A stretch of 64,000 nt of DNA. Origin: Pseudonocardia sp. N23 (GTDB taxonomy: Bacteria; Actinomycetota; Actinomycetes; Mycobacteriales; Pseudonocardiaceae). Of this stretch, positions 25,829 through 34,561 are shown piece after piece. Each line of letters starts with the position of its first letter. Positions within the stretch are counted from its first letter, which is position 1. A program made the position numbers and the translations under genes. The notes under the pieces were generated by a model. The model was not told the origin of the DNA and did not search any database. It saw only the letters and a program-made list of their open reading frames with translations. The DNA lies in assembly GCF_002583555.1 (NCBI RefSeq), contig NZ_BEGX01000114.1, forward strand, positions 332,954 through 396,953, read 5' to 3'.

Positions 25829-26965
25829 TCACCGCTTCCGGTGGTCGAGTTCCTGGTAGAGACGGTCGAGGTTGCGCGCAGTGACGTCGGCGGCGAAGTG
25901 CTCCTCGACGCGGCGGCGGCCCGCGGCACCCATCTCCCGGCGGACCGCGACGTCACGCACGAGGGGTTCGAGGGCATCGGCGAGCTTCTCGGGGTCCTGG
26001 ACGGGCACGACCCGGCCGGTCACCCCGTCGTCGACGGCGCGGCCGATGTCCCCCACGTCGGTGGCGACGACGGGAAGACCGCCCGCCATGGCCTCGAGGA
26101 TCGACAGCGGCATGGCCTCCCACCAGGACGGGAGGCTGAAGATGTCGGCCGCGGCGTACTCGGCGGGCATGTCGGCGGGGTCGCGGGTGCCGAGCAGGGT
26201 GACCCAGGCGGGGAGGTTGTCGCGGACGGCGGCCTCGGCCTCGGGGCCCTCGTCGGGGGCGCCGCCGAGCAGGTGGAGCTCGTGGTCGGCGCCGCGAGCG
26301 CGCAGGATGCGGGAGGCCTCGACGAGGTCGAGAACGCCCTTGCGCGGGGTGAGCAGGCCGACGTAGAGGATGCGCGGCGGGTCGTGCGGCGCCTCGGGCT
26401 CGGGGACCCCGTCGAGCGGTACCCCGTTGTCGATCAGCGTGACCTTGCCGGCGGGCAGCACCTCGCGCAGCGCATCCTCCCCCGCGGTCCAGACGGCGAC
26501 GACGCTGTGCGCCGGTGCCATCGCGAGCCGCATGACCGCGCGCCGCAGCGGCGTCGTCAGCCAGGTCTGGATGTTGCCGCCGTGGGCGTGCACCACGACC
26601 GTGCAGCCGCGGCTGCGCCCGGCGAGGGCGAGCAGCCCCGCCCGGACCACCGTCACCGCAGGCGCGAGCGCGGAGTGGATGTGGACGACGTCGGCCCGGC
26701 GGCCGTTCCTGCGGACGTCGAGGGCGTCGCGCAGGGTGCGGCCGATGTTGCCGGTGGTGAACCTGCCGCCCTCGCGGACGCCGGAGTGGGCGACGTTCTG
26801 CAGCCGGACGTCGTGGCGTTCGGCGAGCGGGCCGCCGCGCAGCATCTCCAGGAACGTCGGGATGCCGCCGCGGTCGGGGTAGGACTTGCCGACGAGCAGC
26901 ACCCGCATCCGGCGCCCGGCGGGCTCGGCCCCGGCAGGCACGGGCGTCGTCTCCTGAACGCTCAT
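25829..26965 (-). CDS. Family 4 glycosyltransferase
   Basis: The 378-residue GT-B enzyme has the glycine-rich donor loop VGKSYPDRGGIPTF near the start, VVHAHGGNIQTW in the middle, and LYVGLLTPRKGVLDLVEA opening the second domain. The EX7E signature lies in WWEAMPLSILEA, followed by GGLPVVATDVGDI. This marks a retaining sugar transferase of polysaccharide assembly. The ATG sits at the end of the linker repeat, directly after the GT2 gene. A 160-base gap with GTTAC/GTAAC arms (25762-25781) separates it from the flippase gene downstream on the same strand. Confidence 0.9.
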   Translation of the reverse strand: MSVQETTPVPAGAEPAGRRMRVLLVGKSYPDRGGIPTFLEMLRGGPLAERHDVRLQNVAHSGVREGGRFTTGNIGRTLRDALDVRRNGRRADVVHIHSALAPAVTVVRAGLLALAGRSRGCTVVVHAHGGNIQTWLTTPLRRAVMRLAMAPAHSVVAVWTAGEDALREVLPAGKVTLIDNGVPLDGVPEPEAPHDPPRILYVGLLTPRKGVLDLVEASRILRARGADHELHLLGGAPDEGPEAEAAVRDNLPAWVTLLGTRDPADMPAEYAAADIFSLPSWWEAMPLSILEAMAGGLPVVATDVGDIGRAVDDGVTGRVVPVQDPEKLADALEPLVRDVAVRREMGAAGRRRVEEHFAADVTARNLDRLYQELDHRKR

Positions 26966-27041
26966 CGCACTCCCTCGCTCGCGCTCGGTCGGCGCTGCGC
27001 GCAGGCGCTGTACCGACTGTTCCCTCGCTCGCGCTCACTCA
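26966..27041 (-). repeat. Intercistronic linker repeat, copy B
   Basis: Read on the minus strand, this gap starts at the TGA of the GT2 gene and ends at the ATG of the GT4 gene. It aligns with copy A at 19456-19531 over its full length. It also contains GAGCGCGAGCGAGGGA-like blocks at both ends as direct repeats. In both copies the element fills the complete space between two co-oriented genes. Confidence 0.75.
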
Positions 27042-28079
27042 TCGATCCCCCCGCACCCGGGAGACGGCCGCGTCGGCGACGCCCCGCCAGAAGCCGAGGC
27101 CCCAGCCGATGTGCATGGCCAGGAAGGCGGGGGCGACGTGGCGCCCGTCGCCCGGCTCGAGCTCGCGGGCGGTGCGCACGGACGCGGCGGCGACGGCGAC
27201 GGCGTAGGGCGCGACGAGTGCCGCCCCGAGTCCGGGCCGCCGCAGCGCGACGACGGCGGCTCCCGCCAGATAGGCGACGAACGCCGGGACCATCAGGTGC
27301 CTGGGCCGCATCGAGCGCGGGTGCAGCAGCGCGACGGCGACCTTGCCGCGGCCGTAGCGGCGGTACTGCATGTAGAGGTCGCGGACGGTCTGGCGGCTGT
27401 GCCAGCTGATCGTCATCGACGGGTCGAACAGGAGCTTGTGGCCGGCGAGGCGCAGCCGGTGGTCGAACTCGAAGTCCTCGTTGGCGACCAGGTTCTCGTC
27501 CCAGCCGTCGAGCTCGCGCACGAGCGCGGTCGGGTAGGCCCCGAACGGGATGTGGTCGACCTCCTGGCGCTCGGTGCCGTGGTGGTAGACCGAGCCGCCG
27601 ACGCCGAACGGGCTGCCGAGGGCGGCGGCGATGGCGCGGCCCTGCGGGGTGACGCCACGTCCGTCCTTGCGGCCGCCGACGCCGCCCCACTCCCCCTCGC
27701 GCAGGAGCGCGACGGCAGTGGAGACGTAGTCGGCCGGGACGGTGGAGTGCGCGTCGACGCGGACGAGCCAGCGCCCGCGCGCGGCGTCGACCGCGATGTT
27801 GAGGGACGCGGGGATGCCGCCGCGGTCGTTGCGGTGGATCTCGATCCGCGGGTCCTCGGCGGCCATCGCGGCGACCTGCTCGGCCGTGTCGTCACGGCTG
27901 CCGCCGTCGATCACGACGACGATCTGCAGACGGCGATGGTCCTGGGCGCGGACCGAGCCGAGGCAGGCTCCGATGAAGCCGGACTCGTCTCGCGCGGGGA
28001 CGAAGACCGTCACGAGGTCACCCGCCTCGGCAGGTGTGGTCTCCGTCACGGTCTGCGGGACCGTATCCGGGTCTGTCAC
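27039..28079 (-). CDS. Family 2 glycosyltransferase with C-terminal membrane segments
   Basis: This 346-residue GT2 has VTVFVPARDES at its start, VVIDGGSRDDT for nucleotide binding and VDAHS as the DxD-like motif. FGVGGSVYHHG and ANEDFEFDHRL follow, in place of the usual ED motif. Two or three hydrophobic stretches near the C-terminus suggest membrane anchoring, as in ExoA/succinoglycan-type transferases. GTG 28079 has AAGGTGGAG just upstream and starts shortly before the domain; longer frames upstream lack support. It heads the minus-strand unit GT2, GT4, flippase. Confidence 0.87.
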   Translation of the reverse strand: MTDPDTVPQTVTETTPAEAGDLVTVFVPARDESGFIGACLGSVRAQDHRRLQIVVVIDGGSRDDTAEQVAAMAAEDPRIEIHRNDRGGIPASLNIAVDAARGRWLVRVDAHSTVPADYVSTAVALLREGEWGGVGGRKDGRGVTPQGRAIAAALGSPFGVGGSVYHHGTERQEVDHIPFGAYPTALVRELDGWDENLVANEDFEFDHRLRLAGHKLLFDPSMTISWHSRQTVRDLYMQYRRYGRGKVAVALLHPRSMRPRHLMVPAFVAYLAGAAVVALRRPGLGAALVAPYAVAVAAASVRTARELEPGDGRHVAPAFLAMHIGWGLGFWRGVADAAVSRVRGDR

Positions 28080-28473
28080 GGACTCCACCTTCCGGCCGTT
28101 CGTCGGGGCGGCCCGACCGTACTCGGCAGGGCTGACCGGGCGATCCGCGCCCCGGCGGCCTTCCGGCGGCCCGCGGCGATCCCGGTGGCGACCTGCGAAT
28201 TCCCCCCTGACGGAGCTCACCGCAACCGGATGCGACCGATCGCCCGGACGTGTAAGCCGAACGGTGGATGACAGCCACGGAACGTCACTGACGACCCACC
28301 GTCGGGGGCATCGGCTAGCCCGATGGGTTGCTCGAAGACCGGAAGCAACATCCCCGGCGGTGAAACGTCTTTAGGGATAGCGGCGATGGCCGTCGTGAGT
28401 GCCCGGGTCGTGTGGACGTCGAAGACGCGCCGCGCAGCAAGGGGGCCCGGAGCCTTCTCGAGGAGGAACGTAG
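28080..28473. promoter_or_regulatory. Divergent control region between the GT2 unit and the assembly operon
   Basis: No gene is seen. Two adjacent perfect inverted repeats stand out: CATCGG/CCGATG with a 5-base spacer at 28309-28325, and GTTGCT/AGCAAC with an 11-base spacer at 28327-28349. They lie about 125-165 bases before the priming transferase and could be operators or a leader structure. AGGAGGAA at 28461-28468 is the ribosome-binding site of that gene. Confidence 0.5.
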
Positions 28474-30084
28474 TTGACCGAGGTATTCGATTCGGCGAAG
28501 CGATCGACGGCGCCGTCCGCGGCCCCGTCCGCCGGGGGGAGCACATCGGCGATGGGCAGGCATGCGCGTGGGGGCCGCGCGGCTCGCAACAGGTTCACGC
28601 TCATCGTGAACGGCCTCGAGGTCGTCGCGCTCGTCGCGACGGCCGCACTGACCGCGTGGCTGCTCGCCCCGCTGCCGGCCGTCGTGATCACCGCGGCGAT
28701 CGTGGTGGGCATCGTCGGTAGCCGCCGCAACGCGTGGCGCTTCGCTCTCTCCGTGCTCGACGACCTGCCGGCGACGGCGCTGCTCGTCGCGGTGCCGACC
28801 GTGCTCGCCGAGGCCCTCATGGTCCCGGCCGGGCTGGCCCGCCCGCTCGACGCGCTGCTGTCGGGCGCGGCCGCGCTCGTGGCGCTCGTCGTCGCCCGCA
28901 CCGTGGCCCTCACCGTGGTCCGCCGCCGCCGCAAGGACGGCCGCGACCACCTGCGCGCCCTCATCGTCGGTTCCGACGAGGCGGGCACCCGCCTGGGCAG
29001 CAGCCTCGACCACGGCCTGCAGCACGGCATCCGCGTCGTCGGCTTCGTCGACGACGACCGCCCGCTGCTCGCCGACCTCGGCCCGCAGCTGGGCTCGGTC
29101 GACGTCCTCCCCGAGCTCGTCGAGGAGCACCGGATAGACGTCGTCCTGGTGACCTTCGGAGCCCACCGCGACGACGCGGTCGTCGACGCCGTGCGCGACC
29201 TGACCGGCTCCGGCGCGGAGATCTACGTCGTCCCGCGCATGTTCGAGCTCAACCAGTGCAACAAGGTCTCGGAGATGGTCGACGGCATCCCGCTGCAGCG
29301 GCTGCGTCCCATCTCCCACCCGCGTGGCGCCTGGCGCCTCAAGCGCGCGGTCGACGTCGTCGTGTCCGCGGTCGCGCTCCTCATGGTCAGCCCGGTGCTG
29401 GCCGTCATCGCCGCGGCCGTCCGCAAGGAGACCGGCCCGGGCGTCATCTTCAAGCAGGAGCGGATCGGCCAGCACGGCGTCCCGTTCACGCTGTTCAAGT
29501 TCCGCTCGCTGATCCCGGTCGGCGGCGAGGGCGACGTCCGCTGGAACATCGACACCGACACCCGCCTCGGTCGCGTCGGCAAGTTCATCCGCGCCACGAG
29601 CCTCGACGAGCTGCCGCAGCTGGTCAACGTGCTCAGGGGCGACATGAGCCTCGTCGGCCCGCGCCCCGAGCGTGGCTACTTCGTCGAGCGCTTCAACGAG
29701 ACGATCCCCGGCTACCGCTACCGCCACCGCGTCCCCGTCGGCCTGACCGGCTACGCGGCGGTGCAGGGCCTGCGCGGCGACACCTCGATCCACCAGCGCG
29801 CACACTTCGACAACCTGTACGCCGAGTCGTGGTCGCTGTGGCTCGACGTCAAGATCGCCTTCTGGACGATCTCGCAGCTGGTACCCAAGCGTGCCCCCGA
29901 GGCCGTCCTCCCGGTGCCGTCCCCGCCCGCCGAGGTCCCCACCCCGCCGGCCCCGATGGACGACGCACCCACCACGGTGCTGCCGCGGCTGCCGCAGCGC
30001 ACCAACGCCCCGAGCCCGGCCCGCGACGAGACCCACCCCGCGTCGCTCGAGATCACCCACGAGATCACCCTTCCCCGTGACTGA
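28474..30084 (+). CDS. Polyprenyl-phosphate sugar-1-phosphate transferase (priming enzyme)
   Basis: This 536-residue protein starts the repeat unit by moving a sugar-1-phosphate from a nucleotide sugar to undecaprenyl phosphate. It has about four N-terminal membrane helices, a central CoA-binding-like domain (LIVGSDEAGTRLG), then the catalytic bacterial sugar transferase domain. That domain shows RAVDVVVSAVALLMVSP (membrane helix), FKQERIGQHG, FTLFKFRSL, RATSLDELPQLVNVLRGDMS and VGPRPE. The TTG start has AGGAGGAA 5 bases upstream. An unusual Pro-rich tail of about 60 residues follows the catalytic domain. The gene overlaps the next by 8 bases. Confidence 0.93.
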   Translation: MTEVFDSAKRSTAPSAAPSAGGSTSAMGRHARGGRAARNRFTLIVNGLEVVALVATAALTAWLLAPLPAVVITAAIVVGIVGSRRNAWRFALSVLDDLPATALLVAVPTVLAEALMVPAGLARPLDALLSGAAALVALVVARTVALTVVRRRRKDGRDHLRALIVGSDEAGTRLGSSLDHGLQHGIRVVGFVDDDRPLLADLGPQLGSVDVLPELVEEHRIDVVLVTFGAHRDDAVVDAVRDLTGSGAEIYVVPRMFELNQCNKVSEMVDGIPLQRLRPISHPRGAWRLKRAVDVVVSAVALLMVSPVLAVIAAAVRKETGPGVIFKQERIGQHGVPFTLFKFRSLIPVGGEGDVRWNIDTDTRLGRVGKFIRATSLDELPQLVNVLRGDMSLVGPRPERGYFVERFNETIPGYRYRHRVPVGLTGYAAVQGLRGDTSIHQRAHFDNLYAESWSLWLDVKIAFWTISQLVPKRAPEAVLPVPSPPAEVPTPPAPMDDAPTTVLPRLPQRTNAPSPARDETHPASLEITHEITLPRD

Positions 30085-31237
30085 CCGTTCGCTCCGCGTC
30101 CTGCAGATCATCGACACGTTCGCCTACGGGGGTGCCGAGCGGCTGCTCGCCACCCTCAACGGGGTCGCTCCCGACCTCGGGCTCCACATGTCGGTGGCGT
30201 CCCTCGCACCGCCGACGCCGGAACGTTCGCTGAGCTTCCCCGTCCTGCAGGACGCGGGCCTGGACCCCACCTACATCGGGATCCGGCTGATGCGCCAGCG
30301 CAACGCCGTGCCCCTGATCGCCAGGAAGATCCGGGAGTCGCGAGCCGACGTCGTGCACGCGCACCTGGGCACGTCGTCGGTCCTCGTGCCGCTGGCCGGC
30401 CGGCTGGCCAAGGTCCCGGTGCTGTCGACGCTGCACCACCTGCCCGCCCACGGGCGCCCGCTGCCGGCGCGCACCAAGGAGCGGCTCGCGATCCGCTCGG
30501 CGGGCCGCGGCCACTCGCTGATCTTCGTCTCCGAGGCCGCCCGCGCGGCCGCCGAGAGCATCCACGGCTCGCCCCGCCCGTCGTGGCGGGTGCTGCACAA
30601 CGGCGTCGACATGTCGTCGTTCCGGCCGCCCGCAGGCGCCACCTCCGAGGCCCTGCCCGCCGACCTCGACGTGCCCGCGGGTGTCCCCGTCGTGACGATC
30701 GTCGCCGCCCTGCGCAAGCCCAAGGGCCACGAGGTCGCGCTGCGGGCGTGGCCGTCGGTCCGGGAGCGGGTGCCGGGTGCGACGCTGCTGATCGTCGGCG
30801 ACGGGGAGCATCGCGCGACGCTCGAGTCGCTCGCGGGTGAGGGCGTCGTGTTCGCCGGTTCCCGCGACGACGTCCCCGCCATCCTCCGCGGGTCGACGCT
30901 CGCCCTGCTGCCCTCGCTCACCGAGGCACTGCCCACCGCCGTGATCGAGGCCGCCGCGAGCGGCCTGACCGCCGTCGCGACCACGGTCGGCGGCACCCCC
31001 GAGATCGTCGACGACGGCCGCACCGGCCTGCTCGTCGCACCCGGTGACGCCGCCGCGCTCGGTGACGCGGTCGTCGCGCTGCTCACCGATGACGCACGCC
31101 GTGCACAGCTCGGAGAGGCGGCCCGTAGACTCGCCGAGGACCGCTTCGACCTCCGCCGTTGGGCGGGTCGGCTGGCGGACCTGTACGACGACGCCCTCGC
31201 CACGAAGGCGGCCGGCTCACGCCGGTTGCGCGTCTGA
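30077..31237 (+). CDS. Family 4 glycosyltransferase of the assembly operon
   Basis: The 386-residue GT-B protein has FAYGGAERLL at residues 15-24, the N-terminal donor/acceptor loop. VHAHLGTSS follows, then LHNGVDMSSF, VAALRKPKGHEVAL and the EX7E motif in SLTEALPTAVIEA with GGTPEIVDDG. The GTG overlaps the end of the priming transferase gene by 8 bases, so it is translated with it and probably adds the second sugar. It lies 63 bases before the Wzz-like gene. Confidence 0.9.
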   Translation: MTDRSLRVLQIIDTFAYGGAERLLATLNGVAPDLGLHMSVASLAPPTPERSLSFPVLQDAGLDPTYIGIRLMRQRNAVPLIARKIRESRADVVHAHLGTSSVLVPLAGRLAKVPVLSTLHHLPAHGRPLPARTKERLAIRSAGRGHSLIFVSEAARAAAESIHGSPRPSWRVLHNGVDMSSFRPPAGATSEALPADLDVPAGVPVVTIVAALRKPKGHEVALRAWPSVRERVPGATLLIVGDGEHRATLESLAGEGVVFAGSRDDVPAILRGSTLALLPSLTEALPTAVIEAAASGLTAVATTVGGTPEIVDDGRTGLLVAPGDAAALGDAVVALLTDDARRAQLGEAARRLAEDRFDLRRWAGRLADLYDDALATKAAGSRRLRV

Positions 31238-31300
31238 CCCCGTTCCACCGGGGCCGACCCGATCGCCCGTCCTGACCGTCGAACCCACTAAGGAGGCGAC

Positions 31301-32326
31301 GTGAACGACCAGGGACTCAGTCGCAAGGCGTTGCTCATCATCGCCGCGACCGGACTGGTCACCGCGCTCCTCGCCCTGCTCGTGACCCACCTCGTCGTCG
31401 GCTCCGCACAGCCGACGTACCGCGCGACCACCCAGGTCGCCCTCGTCCCGGCGCCCACGGTGCCGGCCGAGCAGGTTCCCTCGTACTGGGAGTCACTTGC
31501 GGGCGGTCAGGCCGCGACCATCGGGGCCGAGGTCCTCAAGCAGACGCAGTGGCTGGCGCCCGCGGCGCAGGCGGCTAACGTCGCCCCGGCCGACGTCACG
31601 GTCACCGCCGCAGCGACGGCCAGCACGAGCCTGATCACCGTCACGGTGACGACGACCAGCCCGCAGGGCGCCGAGGCGGCCGCGACGGCGCTCGTCCAGG
31701 CGGCGACGCCGACGGTCCAGCAGGTCTCCGGCCCCTACATCCTGCAGGTGGCGCAGCCGGCCGCCGGGACCGCCGTGTCGGCGAGCATCCCCGAGAGCCA
31801 GCTGCTCATGGTGGTCTTCGCGGGTGGGCTGTTCGTCGGCGCCGGTGTGGCGCTGGTCGTGGCGCGCAGCCGCGGGCGTCGCGAGGAGCCGGCCGCGGCT
31901 GAGCAGGCCCCGGCCCGTCGCGTCCCGCCGCCTCCTGGTGGCCCGATGAACGGCAAGGGGAACCTGGCACCCGCAGGCGTCCCGGCCAACGTGCAGCCAG
32001 GCCCCGGGAACAACGGGCCCGGCAGCAACGGCCCCGGCGGGCCGACGAGCACCTCCGGCGCCCCCAAGGGCGGCCCCGGCCCGAACAACGGCCCCAACAA
32101 CGGTCCGGGTGGTGGTCCCGGCAACGGGCCCCACGGTGGTCCGGGTGGCGGCCAGGGCGGTGGCCCCGGCAACTCCGGCCCGAAGAGCGGCGGCCCCGGC
32201 AGCTCCGGCGCCAAGAACGGCGGTCCCGGCAACGGTGCCCCCGCCAACGGTCCCGGTAACGGCAAGCCCGGCACCCCCGCACGCCAGCCCGGCGCCTACA
32301 CGCCCCGCGGCTCCTCCTCGTCGTGA
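31301..32326 (+). CDS. Wzz-like chain-length protein with a Gly/Pro/Asn-rich tail
   Basis: Of 341 residues, the first ~195 form a small Wzz-like unit: a membrane helix at ~9-34, an outer domain starting TYRATTQVALVP, and a second helix at ~166-190 ending VVARSRGRR. No BY-kinase is fused to it or encoded nearby. The remaining ~145 cytoplasmic residues are a low-complexity chain of NGP, GGP and NNGP units ending in GSSSS. The GTG start has an ideal AAGGAGG site. It overlaps the next gene as GTGA, so the Wzz-like protein and the Wzy-Wzz fusion are co-translated. Confidence 0.8.
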   Translation: MNDQGLSRKALLIIAATGLVTALLALLVTHLVVGSAQPTYRATTQVALVPAPTVPAEQVPSYWESLAGGQAATIGAEVLKQTQWLAPAAQAANVAPADVTVTAAATASTSLITVTVTTTSPQGAEAAATALVQAATPTVQQVSGPYILQVAQPAAGTAVSASIPESQLLMVVFAGGLFVGAGVALVVARSRGRREEPAAAEQAPARRVPPPPGGPMNGKGNLAPAGVPANVQPGPGNNGPGSNGPGGPTSTSGAPKGGPGPNNGPNNGPGGGPGNGPHGGPGGGQGGGPGNSGPKSGGPGSSGAKNGGPGNGAPANGPGNGKPGTPARQPGAYTPRGSSSS

Positions 32327-34428
32327 CCACGACGTCGGTCCGCCCTCCGGAACGGCCTCAGCCCGCTCCGGAGCGGCCGGCTCCTGGTGAGGCCGCCCGA
32401 CGCACCCCGTCGTCGCTCGGCCCGGTGCTCCAGCGCAACGGCGGGTACATCGCCGCGCTCGGCGTCGCGCTGCTGATCCTGGCCTTCACCGTCGGCCCGC
32501 AGATGACTCTGCTCGTCGTCGGCGCGTTGGTCGCGGTCGCCGTCGTCGGTGCCGCCGTCATGATCCCGACGGTCGCGCTGTTCCTCATGGTGGCCAGCGA
32601 GTTCGCCAACGCCAGTGGCGTGCTCGCGACCCCGGTCTCGATCTACACGGCGCTGCTCGGGCTGTGCGGCGTCTCGGTGGTCGTCGGGTTCGCTCGCAAG
32701 CGCTACCGGGACCGCATCCGTCCCGGCTGGTGGATCCCCGCCGCGCTTCTGCTCGCCTACCTGGTGACGCTGGTCCCGTCCGCGGCGATGAGCCAGAACC
32801 CGGCGGCGACCACGTCGGCCCTGTCCGACCACCTCAAGGACATCGTCTTCGTCGTCATCGTGTCGCTGCTGCTGCAGATGTCGTCGAAGCCGTGGATCAC
32901 GATCGTCGCGATCCTCGTCCCGCTCGCCGGGATCTCGATCCTGACGGCGCTGAGCGAGTACGTCGTCGGCAACTCGCAGACCTTCGGCGGCTTCTCGACG
33001 ATCCAGTCCTCCGCCGGCGCCGACATCGCCGCTGCGCGGCACTCCGGCCCGCTGCCCGACCCGAACTTCTGGGGCCGGTTCCTCATCCTCGGCCTGCCGT
33101 TCGGGCTCGCGTTCGTGCACCGCTCGCTGACCCGCCGCAGCCGCTGGGAGCTGCTGTTCTCCGCGGGCGCGTCGCTGTCGATCCTGGTGGGCATCTACCT
33201 CACCCAGTCGCGCGGCACGATGCTCGCGGCCGGGCTGACCGTCGCGGTGTGGCTCGTCGTGGCCGGGCCGCGGATCCGGCGCCGGGCCTTCTTCCTCGCC
33301 CCGCTGTCGCTGCTGGTCCTGCTGCTGCCGGGCATCGGCGACCGGCTGCTGACGCTGACCCAGGCCGTCTCGTCGGCGCCCGACTACGCGGCCGACCAGT
33401 CGCTCACCGAGCGCGGTAACGTCGGCGACGTCGCCTTCGGGGTGTTCAAGGCCAACCCGCTGTTCGGCACCGGCCCGGGCTCCTTCGCCACGTCGATGCA
33501 GCAGTACGCCCCGCTGACCGACGCAGGCCCGACCGGCGACATCACCGCGACGCACAACCTCTACCTCGAGCTGCTGTCCGAGAGCGGCATCGTCGGCATG
33601 CTGGGCTGGGCGGTGCTGATCGTCGGCATGCTGGTGCTCGGCCATCAGGCCACGACGCGCCTCGCCGGGGCCTACCCCGACGCGCCGGGCGGGCGGCTGA
33701 CCCGGGGCGTCGGCGCCGCGGGCGTCGCCGCGATCGTCGGCTTCTCCGCGGCCAGCCTGTTCCTGCACCTCGCCTACTCGCGGACGTTCCTCCTGGTCTG
33801 CGCGCTGATCGGTTTCATGTACAGCGTGGCCCGCACCGACCGCGGACTGCGGCGGCGGATGCCCGCTCGCGCCACGGCCCAGGCCCGCAAGGGCTTCCGC
33901 TTCGCGGCCGTGGTGACGCTGGCGACCGCGGCGGCGGCGACCGTCGTCGGCGCCACGCTGGTGACCGTGCTGGGCCGCGACACCTACGTGGCGACGAGCG
34001 AGCTCACCCTGCAGGCCACAGGCGCCGGCTACCCGGGCTACGCGATGGACATCCGCCGCCGGACGGCGGTGCTGCCGGCCTACGCGTCGCTGATCCAGGG
34101 CGGCGCCGCGACACAGGAGACCACGGTCCTGGCCGACCCGACGCGCGGGGTGATGACCGTCCGCGCGGTCGCCGACTCCCCCGCCGAGGCCCTGAAACGC
34201 CGCGACGCGGTGGTCGTGAACGCGCCGAAGGCGATCTCGCAGTCGGGACTCAACGCGGTCTACAACGTCGTGTCGGTATCGGTCGCCGACGTCTCCGAGG
34301 AACGTGTCGTCGACGGGACCACGCTGCGCATCGTGCTGCTGGCCACCGCGGGCGAGATCGCGCTGGTGCTGTTCCTCTGCGGGCGCATCCGCAGCGAGGA
34401 GCGCCGCCGCGGGGTCTGGCTGATCTGA
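32323..34428 (+). CDS. O-antigen polymerase/ligase (Wzy/WaaL-like) fused to a Wzz-like domain
   Basis: This 701-residue protein begins with a Pro-rich tail of ~30 residues. About 11-12 membrane helices follow, with the O-antigen ligase/polymerase outer-loop features: LTQSRGTMLA, NPLFGTGPGSFATSM and THNLYLELLSESGIVG. From ~525 a new unit starts: a helix at ~528-548, an outer domain opening DTYVATSELTLQA that parallels TYRATTQVALVP of the upstream protein, a PAEALKRRDA helix region, and a last helix at ~672-690. Polymerisation and length control thus seem joined in one chain. The start is fixed by GTGA overlap. Confidence 0.85.
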   Translation: MTTTSVRPPERPQPAPERPAPGEAARRTPSSLGPVLQRNGGYIAALGVALLILAFTVGPQMTLLVVGALVAVAVVGAAVMIPTVALFLMVASEFANASGVLATPVSIYTALLGLCGVSVVVGFARKRYRDRIRPGWWIPAALLLAYLVTLVPSAAMSQNPAATTSALSDHLKDIVFVVIVSLLLQMSSKPWITIVAILVPLAGISILTALSEYVVGNSQTFGGFSTIQSSAGADIAAARHSGPLPDPNFWGRFLILGLPFGLAFVHRSLTRRSRWELLFSAGASLSILVGIYLTQSRGTMLAAGLTVAVWLVVAGPRIRRRAFFLAPLSLLVLLLPGIGDRLLTLTQAVSSAPDYAADQSLTERGNVGDVAFGVFKANPLFGTGPGSFATSMQQYAPLTDAGPTGDITATHNLYLELLSESGIVGMLGWAVLIVGMLVLGHQATTRLAGAYPDAPGGRLTRGVGAAGVAAIVGFSAASLFLHLAYSRTFLLVCALIGFMYSVARTDRGLRRRMPARATAQARKGFRFAAVVTLATAAAATVVGATLVTVLGRDTYVATSELTLQATGAGYPGYAMDIRRRTAVLPAYASLIQGGAATQETTVLADPTRGVMTVRAVADSPAEALKRRDAVVVNAPKAISQSGLNAVYNVVSVSVADVSEERVVDGTTLRIVLLATAGEIALVLFLCGRIRSEERRRGVWLI

Positions 34429-34532
34429 CCTGCTCCGGCGACGGCCCGGCCGGCCCCACCCCCGGCACAGAGTGCAGGGCCACCACATGAGGTGCAGAGA
34501 CCCCGAGCGGACCGGCCGCAACCCCGGCGCAC

Positions 34533-34550
34533 CTCGGCACCCGCGCCGAG
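34533..34550. terminator. Hairpin between the polymerase gene and the convergent lipoprotein gene
   Basis: CTCGGC and GCCGAG form a perfect 6-bp stem around 6 bases in the 133-base gap between two convergent genes. It is a modest terminator candidate. Confidence 0.4.
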
Positions 34551-34561
34551 CCCGGCCTGGG

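Noticed and set aside
31301..34428. Wzc-type tyrosine kinase partner of the Wzz-like proteins
   Set aside because: No Walker A/B kinase domain or Tyr-rich tail is found here or nearby; the tail is Gly/Pro/Asn-rich.
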